From Mucilaginibacter xinganensis (GTDB lineage Bacteria > Bacteroidota > Bacteroidia > Sphingobacteriales > Sphingobacteriaceae): 55,134 nt of DNA. The notes below the pieces were generated by a model that did not search any database, had not been told where the DNA came from, and saw only the letters and a program-made list of their open reading frames with translations. This document shows positions 7,412-16,147 of the stretch, piece by piece; position 1 is the stretch's first letter, and each line of letters opens with the position of its first letter. The stretch spans positions 1 to 55,134 of the forward strand of contig JAMFSA010000180.1 in the NCBI GenBank assembly GCA_026225055.1, read 5' to 3'. The translations under genes and the position numbers were made by a program.

Positions 7412-9853
7412 ATGAGAAATCTCGTTGCCTTATTATTCATCCTTTTCGCCTTTCAATATGCCACAGCGCAGTTAAGCGGTAAAGTAACCGGCACCGATGG
7501 CAACCCCATCCCCTACGCTGTTATTAGCTTATTGCACAATAAAGATGGTTCGGTTGTCCGTTCAACCGTAACAAATGAGCAGGGAGTATTTCAGATGGAA
7601 GTAACAGGGACAGGCTCTTATTTATTAAAGATCAGCAGCATAGGTTTTACCACCCAAACCTCCGTCACTTTTATGCTTACCACTGGCAATCAATCTAAAA
7701 ATTTCGGAACGATTACACTACAGCCAACTTCACGGCAATTATCAGATGTGGTGATCCGAGCCAATAAACCAGTTATTACTCAGCAAAGCAGTGGCATGGT
7801 GGTTAATGTGCAAAACAGCGTATTAACCAAAGGTAGTTCGGTATTGGAAGTATTGGAACGCTCTCCCGGAGTAACTTTAGATCCTCGTAACAATAGTCTA
7901 TCCCTAAATGGCAAAAGCGGCGTTATGGTGATGCTGGATGGCAAACTGATCCGTTTGCCAATGCAAGAGGTGGTAAGCCTGTTAAATGGCATGAGCGCTG
8001 ATAATATCGCCAATATAGAGTTACTAAATACACCACTGGCCAAATACGATGCTGATGGCAGCGCGGGCCTGATCAATATCGTCACCAAAAAAAACAAGAA
8101 GCCCGGCACAAATGGTTCATATACGTTGACAGGCGGTTATGGCAAAGGCGAAAAGGCATCAGCGGCATTTAACCTAAATCATACAGCCGACAAAACAAAC
8201 TGGTACGCCAATTATGCTTATACCCACGACAATACTTACGGACAACTACTGGCTACTGGTACTGAAAACGTTGGCGCAATAGGCGGGCCGGTTACCTTTC
8301 GTTATTTTGGCGTTAGCAAACCTATAACCAATCAACAGCAGTTAAGTTCAGGTTTTGATACCCGGTTAACACCAAGTCTCACCATTGGCAGCAGTATTGA
8401 TTATACTTATAACACCGATGAGCAAAACCACAATAATCAGGGTTTTTACCAGCTCAGGCCCGATTCGGTATTGCTGTTCAATTCGGGCATCAAGGGGAAT
8501 GGCAAAGGGCATGATATGGCAGCTAATATATTTACTGAAAAAGAGATCAATAAAGGAGAAAAGATACGTGCAGACGCGGATTATATTGATTATGCTGACA
8601 ATGATCTTACCAATGTGCAGAGCTCATTTGTAGATAACCATGGCAATCCCGCAGGTGGGAATGACAGCCTGTATGCACCCATGCAAAGGGATAAATATGT
8701 TTCTACAGTGCGGTCAGGTATTTTTCAGCTCGATTACAACAAATCGTTCAACTCAAAAATAAAACTTGAAGCAGGCACTAAAGGGACATATACGCGCAGT
8801 TCTGGTACATCCAGTATCGAGAACCTGAAACAAGGCCAATGGGTTAGCAGTTTGAATACATCCAGCGGCCTTATTACCAAAGAAACAATAGGTGCAGCTT
8901 ATGCTTCACTATCGGCGCAGTTGGATACGGTTACCAGCTTGGTCGTCGGGGCACGATATGAATACTCTGTTAACCGGGCAATCGGCATTAACAGGCAGCT
9001 TGGCAAGCTTTTTCCCAATATTGTTATCGACAGAAAACTCAGCAACACTGAAAACCTGCAACTATCCTATTCAGAACGGATCAGCAGGCCTTCGTTCAGT
9101 GATCTGGCCTCTTACATCACTTATAACGATCCGGTATCCGTGTTTACCGGTAACCCATACCTGCTTCCTACTATTACCCGGAATTTAAAACTGAATTACA
9201 GCAACCATGATTATCTTTTTTCATTGTTATACAGCCGGGATGATAATCCTATAGTGCAGGGGCAAGTAGTAACAGGCCCGTCAAAGCAACTGGTTTATAT
9301 AGCACCTGAAAATGTAAGCTATCAGAATAACCTTACCCTACAGGCAAATATTCCCGTAAAGGTTAATGATTGGTGGCAAATGAACTATAACTTAACCGGC
9401 GGCTGGCGGCAATTTAAAATTGATTATACATTGATACCTGTTGAAAAAAGCTACCTGAGCTATGCCTTCAATTTCACCGAAACTTTTCAATTGCCGCATG
9501 CATTAACATTAGAACTATCGGGGTATTACAATTCTATGTCCTATTACGGTGTATCGAAAGTTAATGGACAAGGAATTCTCAATATCGGCATAAAAAAAGA
9601 TTTAGGCGATCACAAGGGCAGTTTGCAACTAAGCATTGCCGATGTATTGCGCAGTGGCAGTTATCACAGTTATATAGGCGCGCTTACCCGTGATGCGTTT
9701 AATTCCAATGTAGCCATTAGTTATCAACCTGAAACGGCTATGATACCTGTTGTCAAACTAAGCTATTCCCGGTCATTTGGCAGCACTTCATCTCAAACAA
9801 AAAAAAGGAATGAAAACACTGCAAAGGACGCGCAGGACAGGATAGGCAATTAA
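7412..9853 (+). CDS. TonB-dependent receptor (outer membrane beta-barrel family)
   Basis: 813 aa. A signal peptide ends near ATAQ (about 20). A CarboxypepD_reg-like domain (about 21-110; GKVTGTDGNPIPYAVI) is followed by a plug domain (about 115-215; VLEVLERSPGVTLD, GKSGVMVMLDGKL, DADGSAGLINIVTKKN) and a beta-barrel to the C-terminus. The barrel resembles the Bacteroidota outer-membrane beta-barrel family rather than SusC, and no SusD partner is present. The substrate is unknown. It is divergent from the LytS/LytTR pair and followed after 116 bp by a lipoprotein gene. The basic C-terminal tail (SQTKKRNENTAKDAQDRIGN) lies beyond the last clear strand. Confidence 0.9.
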   Translation: MRNLVALLFILFAFQYATAQLSGKVTGTDGNPIPYAVISLLHNKDGSVVRSTVTNEQGVFQMEVTGTGSYLLKISSIGFTTQTSVTFMLTTGNQSKNFGTITLQPTSRQLSDVVIRANKPVITQQSSGMVVNVQNSVLTKGSSVLEVLERSPGVTLDPRNNSLSLNGKSGVMVMLDGKLIRLPMQEVVSLLNGMSADNIANIELLNTPLAKYDADGSAGLINIVTKKNKKPGTNGSYTLTGGYGKGEKASAAFNLNHTADKTNWYANYAYTHDNTYGQLLATGTENVGAIGGPVTFRYFGVSKPITNQQQLSSGFDTRLTPSLTIGSSIDYTYNTDEQNHNNQGFYQLRPDSVLLFNSGIKGNGKGHDMAANIFTEKEINKGEKIRADADYIDYADNDLTNVQSSFVDNHGNPAGGNDSLYAPMQRDKYVSTVRSGIFQLDYNKSFNSKIKLEAGTKGTYTRSSGTSSIENLKQGQWVSSLNTSSGLITKETIGAAYASLSAQLDTVTSLVVGARYEYSVNRAIGINRQLGKLFPNIVIDRKLSNTENLQLSYSERISRPSFSDLASYITYNDPVSVFTGNPYLLPTITRNLKLNYSNHDYLFSLLYSRDDNPIVQGQVVTGPSKQLVYIAPENVSYQNNLTLQANIPVKVNDWWQMNYNLTGGWRQFKIDYTLIPVEKSYLSYAFNFTETFQLPHALTLELSGYYNSMSYYGVSKVNGQGILNIGIKKDLGDHKGSLQLSIADVLRSGSYHSYIGALTRDAFNSNVAISYQPETAMIPVVKLSYSRSFGSTSSQTKKRNENTAKDAQDRIGN

Positions 9854-9969
9854 CCATAATGGTTATTTGTTGTGTAAAATGATATAGATATAAAACTATT
9901 ATTTAGGATTAATTTTATCTATTTTACAGATTATAAACATCTTAAACACACCTATCTAAATCAATTAAT

Positions 9970-10629
9970 ATGAAACCTATCACATTTCCTTCAGTCGTCG
10001 CGGCTTTTACAATGCTTTGCCTGTTTAATTCCTGTTCAAATAAAGTAACAACTGTTGCATCGTGGATAAATAAGGAACACATACAGCCCGAACCTTACAA
10101 AAGCGTTTTTATAATCGCATTAACTGGAAACCTGCAGGTAAAAACTGCTTTGGAGAATGATCTGGCTGCAGCTGCCGAAGCACGAGGCTTAAAGGCCTTC
10201 AAAAGCATCAATGTTATAGGCCCTTTTTCGGGTAAGGAAAGCATCCCATCAAAAGAAGTGATCCAGAAAAAGATAAATGAAATTGGCTGTGAAACCGTAA
10301 TGACCGTGGCCTTAGTTAGTAAACAATCTGAAACAAGGTATGTGCCGGGCTCGGCTTCGGTAACTGTTTATAATCCATACCTGATGTATCCGTATTATGG
10401 CACATTTGGTTCGTATTATGCATACAGTACCATTTATTACGATCCGGGATATTACCAAACAGATAAAACTTATTTTATTGAAAGCAATCTGTACGATACA
10501 AAAACCAACCTGCTGATCATGTCTATTCAATCTAAAGCCGTAAATCCTCCAAGTATTGAGCAATCAAGCAAAGCATATACCGCATCATTAGTAGATGAGG
10601 TTGAAAAGCTAAGGCCTGCAAAAAAATAG
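9970..10629 (+). CDS. Putative lipoprotein of unknown function
   Basis: 219 aa. Lipobox LFNSC places lipidated Cys at 22. The mature protein starts with TTVASWINKEHI, then alternates strands and helices (YKSVFIIALTGNLQVKTALENDLAAAAEARG), resembling lipoproteins with a ligand-free Rossmann-like half. A Tyr/Gly/Pro-rich stretch (about 135-160) contains seven or more tyrosines. I do not recognise the family with certainty. It follows the TonB receptor in the same direction and ends just before a strong terminator. Confidence 0.8.
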   Translation: MKPITFPSVVAAFTMLCLFNSCSNKVTTVASWINKEHIQPEPYKSVFIIALTGNLQVKTALENDLAAAAEARGLKAFKSINVIGPFSGKESIPSKEVIQKKINEIGCETVMTVALVSKQSETRYVPGSASVTVYNPYLMYPYYGTFGSYYAYSTIYYDPGYYQTDKTYFIESNLYDTKTNLLIMSIQSKAVNPPSIEQSSKAYTASLVDEVEKLRPAKK

Positions 10630-10640
10630 TCTAAAACTAA

Positions 10641-10671
10641 AATGGGTACTCTTATCAAGTACCCATTTTTT
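10641..10671. terminator. Rho-independent terminator
   Basis: ATGGGTACT and AGTACCCAT form a perfect 9-bp stem with a 7-nt loop (CTTATCA), followed by a T-run. It ends the lipoprotein transcript and lies 8 bp from the 3' end of the convergent GH43 gene, whose transcript would also form the hairpin. Confidence 0.85.
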
Positions 10672-10678
10672 ACAGTTC

Positions 10679-11680
10679 TTATTTCAGCGGCACAGCGGTT
10701 ACGCCTTCATTGGTGATGTGAACAGGTTTAATAAACCCATCTGCGTCAAAATACATATGATCAATACAGGTTACCCTGTGGTTAGCGTCTGTTTCGGTTA
10801 GTGGCCTGCGATGGTAAACAATATACCATTCATCCGTACCCGGAATTTGTATTACAGAGTGATGTCCTGCTCCCGTTGCAATTTTTGGATCCTGCTGCAA
10901 AACAACGCCTATGCGCTTAAACGGACCTGTTGGCGCGTCACTTATAGCATAAGCCACACGGTAGTTCGGCCCTCCCCAGCCGCCTTCCGACCACATAAAA
11001 TAGTATTTCCCCTTCCGTGTAAACATTACCGAGCCCTCCACATAATCCTGCGGAGTTATTGATTTATAGGTAACACCATCATCAAACGGAACAAACCCGG
11101 TAAAGTCCTTATTCAATTTTGCGATATTGCAATGCTGCCATCCACCATAAATAATATAGTATTGACCATCTTTATCCTTAAAAATAAACTGATCAATAGG
11201 TTGAGCGCCATTATATATTTTACCAATGAGCGGCTTGCCTAAATAATCCTTGAACGGGCCATCTGGTTTATCGGAAACACCTACACCTATGCCCCCTATT
11301 TCCTTTTTATCATCATGAATATCATTCGCTCCGAAAAAGAAATAGTATTTGCCGCCCATTTCTGTTACAGCCGGAGCCCACATAGCGCGTTTGGCCCATT
11401 TTATAGATGAGGTATCTATAATATCAGGGTGCTTAGTCCAGTGCACCAGGTCTGTTGATGACCATGCATCCATATGCACCTGCTCATCATAAGGAGCAGA
11501 ATATGTTGGATAGATCCAGTACTGACCTTCAAAGATCTTTGCTTCCGGATCGGCATTCCAGCCTTGTATAACCGGATTGCCCGAATATTCTTTTTTTTGC
11601 TGCGCGATGGAATAGTCGCTTATTGCAACAAACGCTAATCCTAATAAAATCGATTTATAAGATAATGGAAACAATTTCAT
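10679..11680 (-). CDS. Glycoside hydrolase family 43 protein, secreted
   Basis: 333 aa. A signal peptide ends near YSIAQ (about 27). The five-bladed propeller triad of GH43 is visible: Asp44 in WNADPEAKIF (base), Asp163 in QPIDQFIFKD (pKa modulator) and Glu215 in DYVEGSVMF (acid). GH43 enzymes act on arabinose-, xylose- or galactose-containing glycans; the specificity cannot be read here. Single-domain with no carbohydrate-binding module. It has its own -7 element and is not beside a SusCD pair, so it is an orphan glycosidase. The 220 bp upstream hold this promoter and the tRNA-Arg promoter. Confidence 0.9.
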   Translation of the reverse strand: MKLFPLSYKSILLGLAFVAISDYSIAQQKKEYSGNPVIQGWNADPEAKIFEGQYWIYPTYSAPYDEQVHMDAWSSTDLVHWTKHPDIIDTSSIKWAKRAMWAPAVTEMGGKYYFFFGANDIHDDKKEIGGIGVGVSDKPDGPFKDYLGKPLIGKIYNGAQPIDQFIFKDKDGQYYIIYGGWQHCNIAKLNKDFTGFVPFDDGVTYKSITPQDYVEGSVMFTRKGKYYFMWSEGGWGGPNYRVAYAISDAPTGPFKRIGVVLQQDPKIATGAGHHSVIQIPGTDEWYIVYHRRPLTETDANHRVTCIDHMYFDADGFIKPVHITNEGVTAVPLK

Positions 11681-11706
11681 AAAGTAATTCTGTAATGGTA
11701 CAAAAG

Positions 11707-11714
11707 CAAATCTA
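11707..11714 (-). promoter_or_regulatory. -7 promoter element for the GH43 gene
   Basis: On the minus strand TAGATTTG matches TAnnTTTG. It lies 26 bp upstream of the GH43 start, giving a leader of about 20 nt. No clear -33 TTTG was found at the right spacing. Confidence 0.45.
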
Positions 11715-11854
11715 AGATTGATATTCTTAAATCATATTGTATTTTATAATTATCCACGATAAAAAATGCACGTTTGAAGGCCCAAATACAAATCCGTTGT
11801 TTCTGTATTTACATTCATTTGTAAAATCAAATAAAATGGTTGCGATCAATTATA

Positions 11855-11862
11855 TATATTTG
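11855..11862 (+). promoter_or_regulatory. -7 promoter element for tRNA-Arg
   Basis: TATATTTG fits TAnnTTTG exactly and is 9 bp upstream of the mature tRNA 5' end, a normal distance for a Bacteroidota tRNA promoter. Confidence 0.55.
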
Positions 11863-11871
11863 CCCCGCATT

Positions 11872-11943
11872 GCTCCCGTAGTTCAACGGATAGAATTATG
11901 GTTTCCGGTACCATCGATATGAGTTCGAATCTCGTCGGGAGCA
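11872..11943 (+). tRNA. tRNA-Arg (anticodon CCG)
   Basis: Acceptor arms GCTCCCG and CGGGAGC pair fully, with discriminator A at 11943. The D arm is GTTC...GAAT. The anticodon arm is ATGGT-TTCCGGT-ACCAT with CCG at the anticodon, reading CGG. The T loop is TTCGAAT. CCA is not encoded. A Rho-independent terminator follows 2 nt later, so the tRNA is a stand-alone transcription unit. Confidence 0.95.
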
Positions 11944-11945
11944 CT

Positions 11946-11981
11946 AAAGGAAATGTCCTTAATCGGGCATTTCCTTTTTTT
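11946..11981 (+). terminator. Terminator of the tRNA-Arg gene
   Basis: AAAGGAAATG pairs with CATTTCCTTT across a 12-nt loop and is followed by further T residues. Confidence 0.85.
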
Positions 11982-12050
11982 GTGCGTTTAATAACTTGGA
12001 CTGTAGCTAATTAAACTACCTTTTTAAAATCTATAAAATAAAGTCAGAAT

Positions 12051-12085
12051 AAAAAAAGTCCTTCGGCTCATCACGGAAAGGACTT
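12051..12085 (-). terminator. Rho-independent terminator for the dsb operon
   Basis: Read on the minus strand, AAGTCCTT and AAGGACTT form an 8-bp stem around a 14-nt loop, followed by a run of seven T. It lies about 90 bp after the stop of the DsbD-like gene. The bases between hold nothing else recognisable. Confidence 0.8.
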
Positions 12086-12173
12086 CTAATTAACAATTCA
12101 AACTGATTTCATTAAAGTAATGAAGAACTATAAAGAACGAAAGAGCATCGTATATATAAGCACGACAGGATAG

Positions 12174-13850
12174 CTATTTGTAAGCATCCAGTCCGCTATC
12201 TAAATATTTAAGGTAATTTACCGGGTCGAAGTCGGCTCCCTGCGGAGTAACTAACGGTTCTTCGGTATCCGGATTAAGCAGCACGTAAAATGGTTGTGAA
12301 TTTGCCTGGAATTTACTGGTTTGTAAATAGCTCCATTTTTTGCCTATGGTTGTTATTGATCTGCCTTCGGTGGTTACGGTTTGCTCATTAGCGGCCAACT
12401 CTGTTTTATCATCCACATACAATTGTACCAACACATAATCATGGGTTATTTTTTGATACACCTGTTTATCGGGCCATACATTAGCTTCCATTTTGCGGCA
12501 GTTTACACAGGCATGGCCCGTAAAATCTATCATGAGCGGCTTATGAACCTTTTTTGCATAGGCTAAAGCTTCGGCATAATCAAAAAAGGGGTTAAAACCC
12601 TTAGGCTTATCGAATAAAGCGGCATACTTATGTGGTGTATTATCCTCCGGGTTATTAACAGGTGCAGTTGTATTCCCACCCGGCGAATAAAGGTCGAAGT
12701 CCTGGGTTGATTGAGGCGGCAAAAACGCGCTGATCGATTTCAATGGCGCTCCCCATAAACCTGGCACCATGTACATAGTGAATGACAGCACAATAATGGC
12801 GAGAAACAATCTTGGGACTGAAACAAATGGCAACGGACTATCATGCGAGAATGTAAGCTTGCCCAAAAGGTAAAAGCCCATCAAAGCGAAGATCACGATC
12901 CATAATACCAGGAAAACCTCCCTGTCGAACCAATGCCAGTGGTAAGCCAGATCTACATTTGAGAGGAATTTTAATGCCAAAGCTAACTCCAGGAAACCCA
13001 ATACAACCTTTACACTATTTAACCAGCCACCAGATTTTGGTAACGATTTAAGCAAACTGGGGAACAAAGCAAATAAAACAAACGGGATAGCCAATGCCAA
13101 TGCAAAACCCAGCATACCAATGGCTGGCCCTAAAAGCGCCCCGGTTGTTGCTGCCTGTACCAATAGAGTGCCGATGATAGGCCCTGTACAACTGAATGAA
13201 ACCAATGATAAGGTTGCCGCCATAAAGAATAAACCGGCTAAACCTCCTTTATCAGAATTCTGATCCATTTTGTTTACCCATGAACTGGGCAGTGTGATTT
13301 CGAATGCACCTAAAAAGGAAGCCGCGAAAACCACAATTAATAGGAAAAAGCCGAAATTAAAGATCCCGTTGGTCGATAGGTTATTTAGCGCGTCGGGGCC
13401 AAAAACTATGGTAACCAGCAAGCCCATTATTACATAAATAGCAATGATGCTTATGCCATAAATAGCAGCCTTAAATACAGGACTACCCCTTTTATCGCCC
13501 GACTTTGTAAAGTAACTTACGGTTAGTGGCAGCATGGGGAAAATACAGGGCATCAGCAAAGCGGCGAAACCACCTGCTATCCCCGCCAGGAATATGGCCC
13601 ATAATGTTCGCTTCTCTTGCTGTTTAACAACCACTTTGGTCAATTTCTTTTCAGCAGGTTTTATAACGGCTTTATTGGCTGGCGCAGGTGTTGAGTTGGC
13701 GCTTACGGCGGGTGCATCGCTAAACTGTACACCTGCCGTTGATGCCGTATCCTGAGCCTGTAAATGCCCGCATACCAATATTAAACAACATAGCAGCATA
13801 ACACTTATGCCATATTTTTTAACTGATCTGTATATATCTATTTTATCCAT
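12174..13850 (-). CDS. DsbD-like thiol:disulfide interchange protein (beta and gamma domains)
   Basis: 558 aa. A signal or anchor (about 10-32) precedes a Lys/Ala/Pro-rich linker. Eight membrane helices follow (about 84-385), with the reactive membrane cysteines at Cys102 (LMPCIFP) and Cys221 (SFSCTGP). A C-terminal thioredoxin-like domain carries HACVNCRK (Cys448, Cys451). DsbD moves electrons from cytosolic thioredoxin to periplasmic proteins. The N-terminal alpha domain is missing and is encoded by the preceding gene at 13926-14375, so DsbD is split in two. Partners are likely periplasmic TlpA/DsbC-like proteins. Confidence 0.92.
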   Translation of the reverse strand: MDKIDIYRSVKKYGISVMLLCCLILVCGHLQAQDTASTAGVQFSDAPAVSANSTPAPANKAVIKPAEKKLTKVVVKQQEKRTLWAIFLAGIAGGFAALLMPCIFPMLPLTVSYFTKSGDKRGSPVFKAAIYGISIIAIYVIMGLLVTIVFGPDALNNLSTNGIFNFGFFLLIVVFAASFLGAFEITLPSSWVNKMDQNSDKGGLAGLFFMAATLSLVSFSCTGPIIGTLLVQAATTGALLGPAIGMLGFALALAIPFVLFALFPSLLKSLPKSGGWLNSVKVVLGFLELALALKFLSNVDLAYHWHWFDREVFLVLWIVIFALMGFYLLGKLTFSHDSPLPFVSVPRLFLAIIVLSFTMYMVPGLWGAPLKSISAFLPPQSTQDFDLYSPGGNTTAPVNNPEDNTPHKYAALFDKPKGFNPFFDYAEALAYAKKVHKPLMIDFTGHACVNCRKMEANVWPDKQVYQKITHDYVLVQLYVDDKTELAANEQTVTTEGRSITTIGKKWSYLQTSKFQANSQPFYVLLNPDTEEPLVTPQGADFDPVNYLKYLDSGLDAYK

Positions 13851-13925
13851 TACTGCTATTGTTAGGGCAAAGGCGTGGTCATGAATACCTTACGGTAAGC
13901 TTTAATTCTCTTGTATTTGTGTTTT

Positions 13926-14375
13926 TTATTTTACAGGAATGCTAAACTCTACATCATCAGGCGGCAGGCATTGATGATCGTTACAGGTCATGTATTCAAG
14001 TGTACCTTTTACTGTTGCCTGCCCTGCTTTAAGCTTTATTTTTTGCTGAAAGATAACCTCGTGCTCAAAAAAGCTTACATCCATTTTAAATACTTTTTCG
14101 TTACGGGTAATTGGCGTAGGCTCAATTGTTTTGCCAATAAGGATGTATTCAGATGATACAGGGAAAGTGATGGTTGTTTTTACCGGGCCACCATCTTTTA
14201 CAGTTTGAGAATATACATGCCAGCCATCGTCAATAGTAGCTTTTATAAAAACAACGGCTTCATTGTCATTCAGTTTCTTTGCGCCGTAGCTCCAGTGTAC
14301 GGGCGTAAGTACTTGTGCTTTTGCGGTTACAGCAAATACAAATAGTATTACTGTAGCTGTGATCAATTTTTTCAT
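13926..14375 (-). CDS. Periplasmic DsbD alpha-domain-like protein
   Basis: 149 aa. A signal peptide ends near AKAQ (21). The rest is an immunoglobulin-like DsbD N-terminal domain with the redox pair in MTCNDHQCLPP (Cys131, Cys136), equivalent to the CxnC-YPP pair of Escherichia coli DsbD alpha. It should receive electrons from the membrane domain encoded next (gap 75 bp) and pass them to periplasmic substrates. The two genes are very likely co-transcribed and end at the terminator at 12051-12085. Confidence 0.88.
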   Translation of the reverse strand: MKKLITATVILFVFAVTAKAQVLTPVHWSYGAKKLNDNEAVVFIKATIDDGWHVYSQTVKDGGPVKTTITFPVSSEYILIGKTIEPTPITRNEKVFKMDVSFFEHEVIFQQKIKLKAGQATVKGTLEYMTCNDHQCLPPDDVEFSIPVK

Positions 14376-14407
14376 GTGATGTTATTATTTGGTTGAGTTT
14401 GTTTTTA

Positions 14408-15475
14408 TTAAAAAGTAGCTTCAGGTAAACGGCATATAGGGTCATAACCTGTAAAAATGGTATCGGTAGAAACATAACCTTCCTTTACAGGTTCATCCTT
14501 CACTAGGTCAGTACTCAGGTATTTTTTATTGCTATCGCACAACAGGGTAACAACTACGGCATCAATGCCCATTTTTTCTTTTAGTTTTATAGCACCAATC
14601 ACGTTAGCTCCTGATGAGATCCCCACCGCCAGGCCTAATTGACTTGATAATTTCTGCGCCATAATGATCGCGTCGCCATCACCTGCCTGTACCACTTCAT
14701 CCAGTTCGTCCAGTTTCACAATAGCGGGTATAAATTCATCTGAGATACCTTGTATCCGGTGGCTACCTACTTTATACCCGGTGGTTAGCGTTGGGCTTTC
14801 AGCTGGCTCAAGCGGATGGATCTTAATAGCCGGGTTCATCGCTTTTAAATATTTACCAGTACCCATTACAGTACCGCCAGTACCCACCCCCGCTACAAAT
14901 GCATCGGGCTTTTTGTCTACGCTTTGTAATTGCGCCCATATCTCGGGGCCGGTGGTCATTTCATGTGCTTCAGCATTATAAATATTCTCAAACTGGCGAG
15001 GTAAAAAATATTTGTCTGATAGTTGTTCTAAACGTTCGGCCAAAGCTATGCTACCTTTAAAACCGCCTTCGGCTTTACTTACGGTATGAATTTTTGCACC
15101 CAGGCTTTTAATAATATCTATACGTTCCTTACTTAACCAATCAGGCATCATAATAATAACCTCGTGGCCCAATGCTTTGCCTATGGCTGAAAACGATATA
15201 CCCGTATTACCGCTTGTAGCCTCTACAATTACGTTTGTTGGTTTTATTTTACACTCCTTGTAAGCACGGTATAAAATATATAAGGCCATCCTGTCCTTCA
15301 CACTGCCTGTTAAATTATAATGCTCGCACTTAACATAAATATTGCCTGGTTTACCTTTATAAGTATATTGTAACTCCAGCATTGGGGTGTTCCCTATCAA
15401 ATGCCACAGGTGCTTAAATTTATTTTCCAGATCAGTGTTAAGGCACTGCGATGCTCCCTTTTCTTCCGCTACCAT
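14408..15475 (-). CDS. PLP-dependent cysteine synthase/cystathionine beta-synthase family enzyme
   Basis: 355 aa. The fold type II PLP family is shown by IGNTPMLEL, the Schiff-base Lys60 in NLTGSVKDR, the asparagine loop [11 protein letters not shown] and the phosphate loop [17 protein letters not shown]-terminal tail of about 30 residues ends [12 protein letters not shown]. The family includes O-acetylserine sulfhydrylase and cystathionine beta-synthase; which reaction is catalysed cannot be told from sequence. It is divergent from an Lrp/AsnC regulator and has a perfect CTATA-N5-TATAG palindrome one base before its start codon, shared with the susC2 promoter. This links it to sulfur control (inference). 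Confidence 0.9.
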   Translation of the reverse strand: MVAEEKGASQCLNTDLENKFKHLWHLIGNTPMLELQYTYKGKPGNIYVKCEHYNLTGSVKDRMALYILYRAYKECKIKPTNVIVEATSGNTGISFSAIGKALGHEVIIMMPDWLSKERIDIIKSLGAKIHTVSKAEGGFKGSIALAERLEQLSDKYFLPRQFENIYNAEAHEMTTGPEIWAQLQSVDKKPDAFVAGVGTGGTVMGTGKYLKAMNPAIKIHPLEPAESPTLTTGYKVGSHRIQGISDEFIPAIVKLDELDEVVQAGDGDAIIMAQKLSSQLGLAVGISSGANVIGAIKLKEKMGIDAVVVTLLCDSNKKYLSTDLVKDEPVKEGYVSTDTIFTGYDPICRLPEATF

Positions 15476-15476
15476 T

Positions 15477-15491
15477 CTATAGTTATTATAG
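15477..15491. promoter_or_regulatory. CTATA-N5-TATAG palindrome before the cysteine-synthase-like gene
   Basis: CTATA-GTTAT-TATAG is a perfect 15-bp palindrome ending one base before the ATG at 15475. The same arms and spacing occur before susC2 (44595-44609). At this position it would overlap the leader or transcription start, which suits a repressor. Confidence 0.5.
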
Positions 15492-15540
15492 TATAAAAGT
15501 CAGCATATCCTACATTTATTACAACACTTTGCTAAAAAAC

Positions 15541-15580
15541 CATAAATTTTATGCTTTATTCTAATAATAGTATAACTATT
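15541..15580. promoter_or_regulatory. Two palindromes between the cysteine-synthase-like and Lrp/AsnC genes
   Basis: CATAAA-T-TTTATG (15541-15553) and AATAGT-ATA-ACTATT (15566-15580) are perfect short inverted repeats in the 167-bp divergent region. Lrp/AsnC proteins bind such sites and often control the divergent neighbour as well as themselves. Function is inferred from position. Confidence 0.4.
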
Positions 15581-15642
15581 TTCAGCTTTGACATATCTTT
15601 ATACCTATCATTGCATCTTTTTACATCATGACACATTAAAAT

Positions 15643-16110
15643 ATGGCAGACACTAATTTAGACCCGACTGATATTGGCATTTTAAAGCTCTTGCAAAAGG
15701 ACGCCTCGTTAACCAACAAAGAGATCTCGGCCAAGCTCCATAAATCTATTGCAACCATTCATGAGCGGGTGCGACGGCTTAATGAAAATGGGTATATCAA
15801 ACGTATTGTAGCTATCCTCGACCGCAAAAAAATCAATAAAGGCCTGCTGGCATTTAGCCAGGTACAATTAAATGACCATACGGCAGAAACATTATCGGGC
15901 TTTGAAAACGAGGTAGCCAAGTTCCCCGAAGTAATGGAATGTTTCCAAATGACGGGCACCTTTGATTTTATACTGCGCATAGCCACAAGCGACATGGACG
16001 CCTATCACGATTTCTACCGAAATAAATTAGCCACCTTGCCTAACATAACCACCGTACAAAGCTTCTTCGTGCTGTCCGAAACTAAGAGCGATACTGCTTA
16101 TCCGCTGTAA
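15643..16110 (+). CDS. Lrp/AsnC family transcriptional regulator
   Basis: 155 aa. An N-terminal winged helix-turn-helix (about 8-60; DIGILKLLQKDASLTNKEISAKLHKSI) is followed by an RAM/AsnC ligand domain (about 70-150; LLAFSQVQL, VMECFQMTGTFDFILRIATSD). Such regulators sense amino acids and assemble as octamers. It is divergent from the cysteine-synthase-like gene, which is the likely target, so cysteine, serine or methionine are possible ligands (inference). It ends 37 bp from the convergent protease gene. Confidence 0.92.
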   Translation: MADTNLDPTDIGILKLLQKDASLTNKEISAKLHKSIATIHERVRRLNENGYIKRIVAILDRKKINKGLLAFSQVQLNDHTAETLSGFENEVAKFPEVMECFQMTGTFDFILRIATSDMDAYHDFYRNKLATLPNITTVQSFFVLSETKSDTAYPL

Positions 16111-16147
16111 GACCTTGCCACTGCCCTGTACAATTTGCAGTTCGGCA

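Noticed and set aside
9851..9866. Short palindrome AACCAT-A-ATGGTT after the TonB receptor as terminator
   Set aside because: Stem of only 6 bp with a 1-nt loop and no real T-run; too weak to call.
15493..15590. A Cys-rich frame ending KCCNKCRIC before the cysteine-synthase-like gene, tempting as a third polycysteine leader
   Set aside because: No ATG, GTG or TTG start lies in frame after the previous stop, and the Cys codons are not a run at the stop. Not reported as an ORF.
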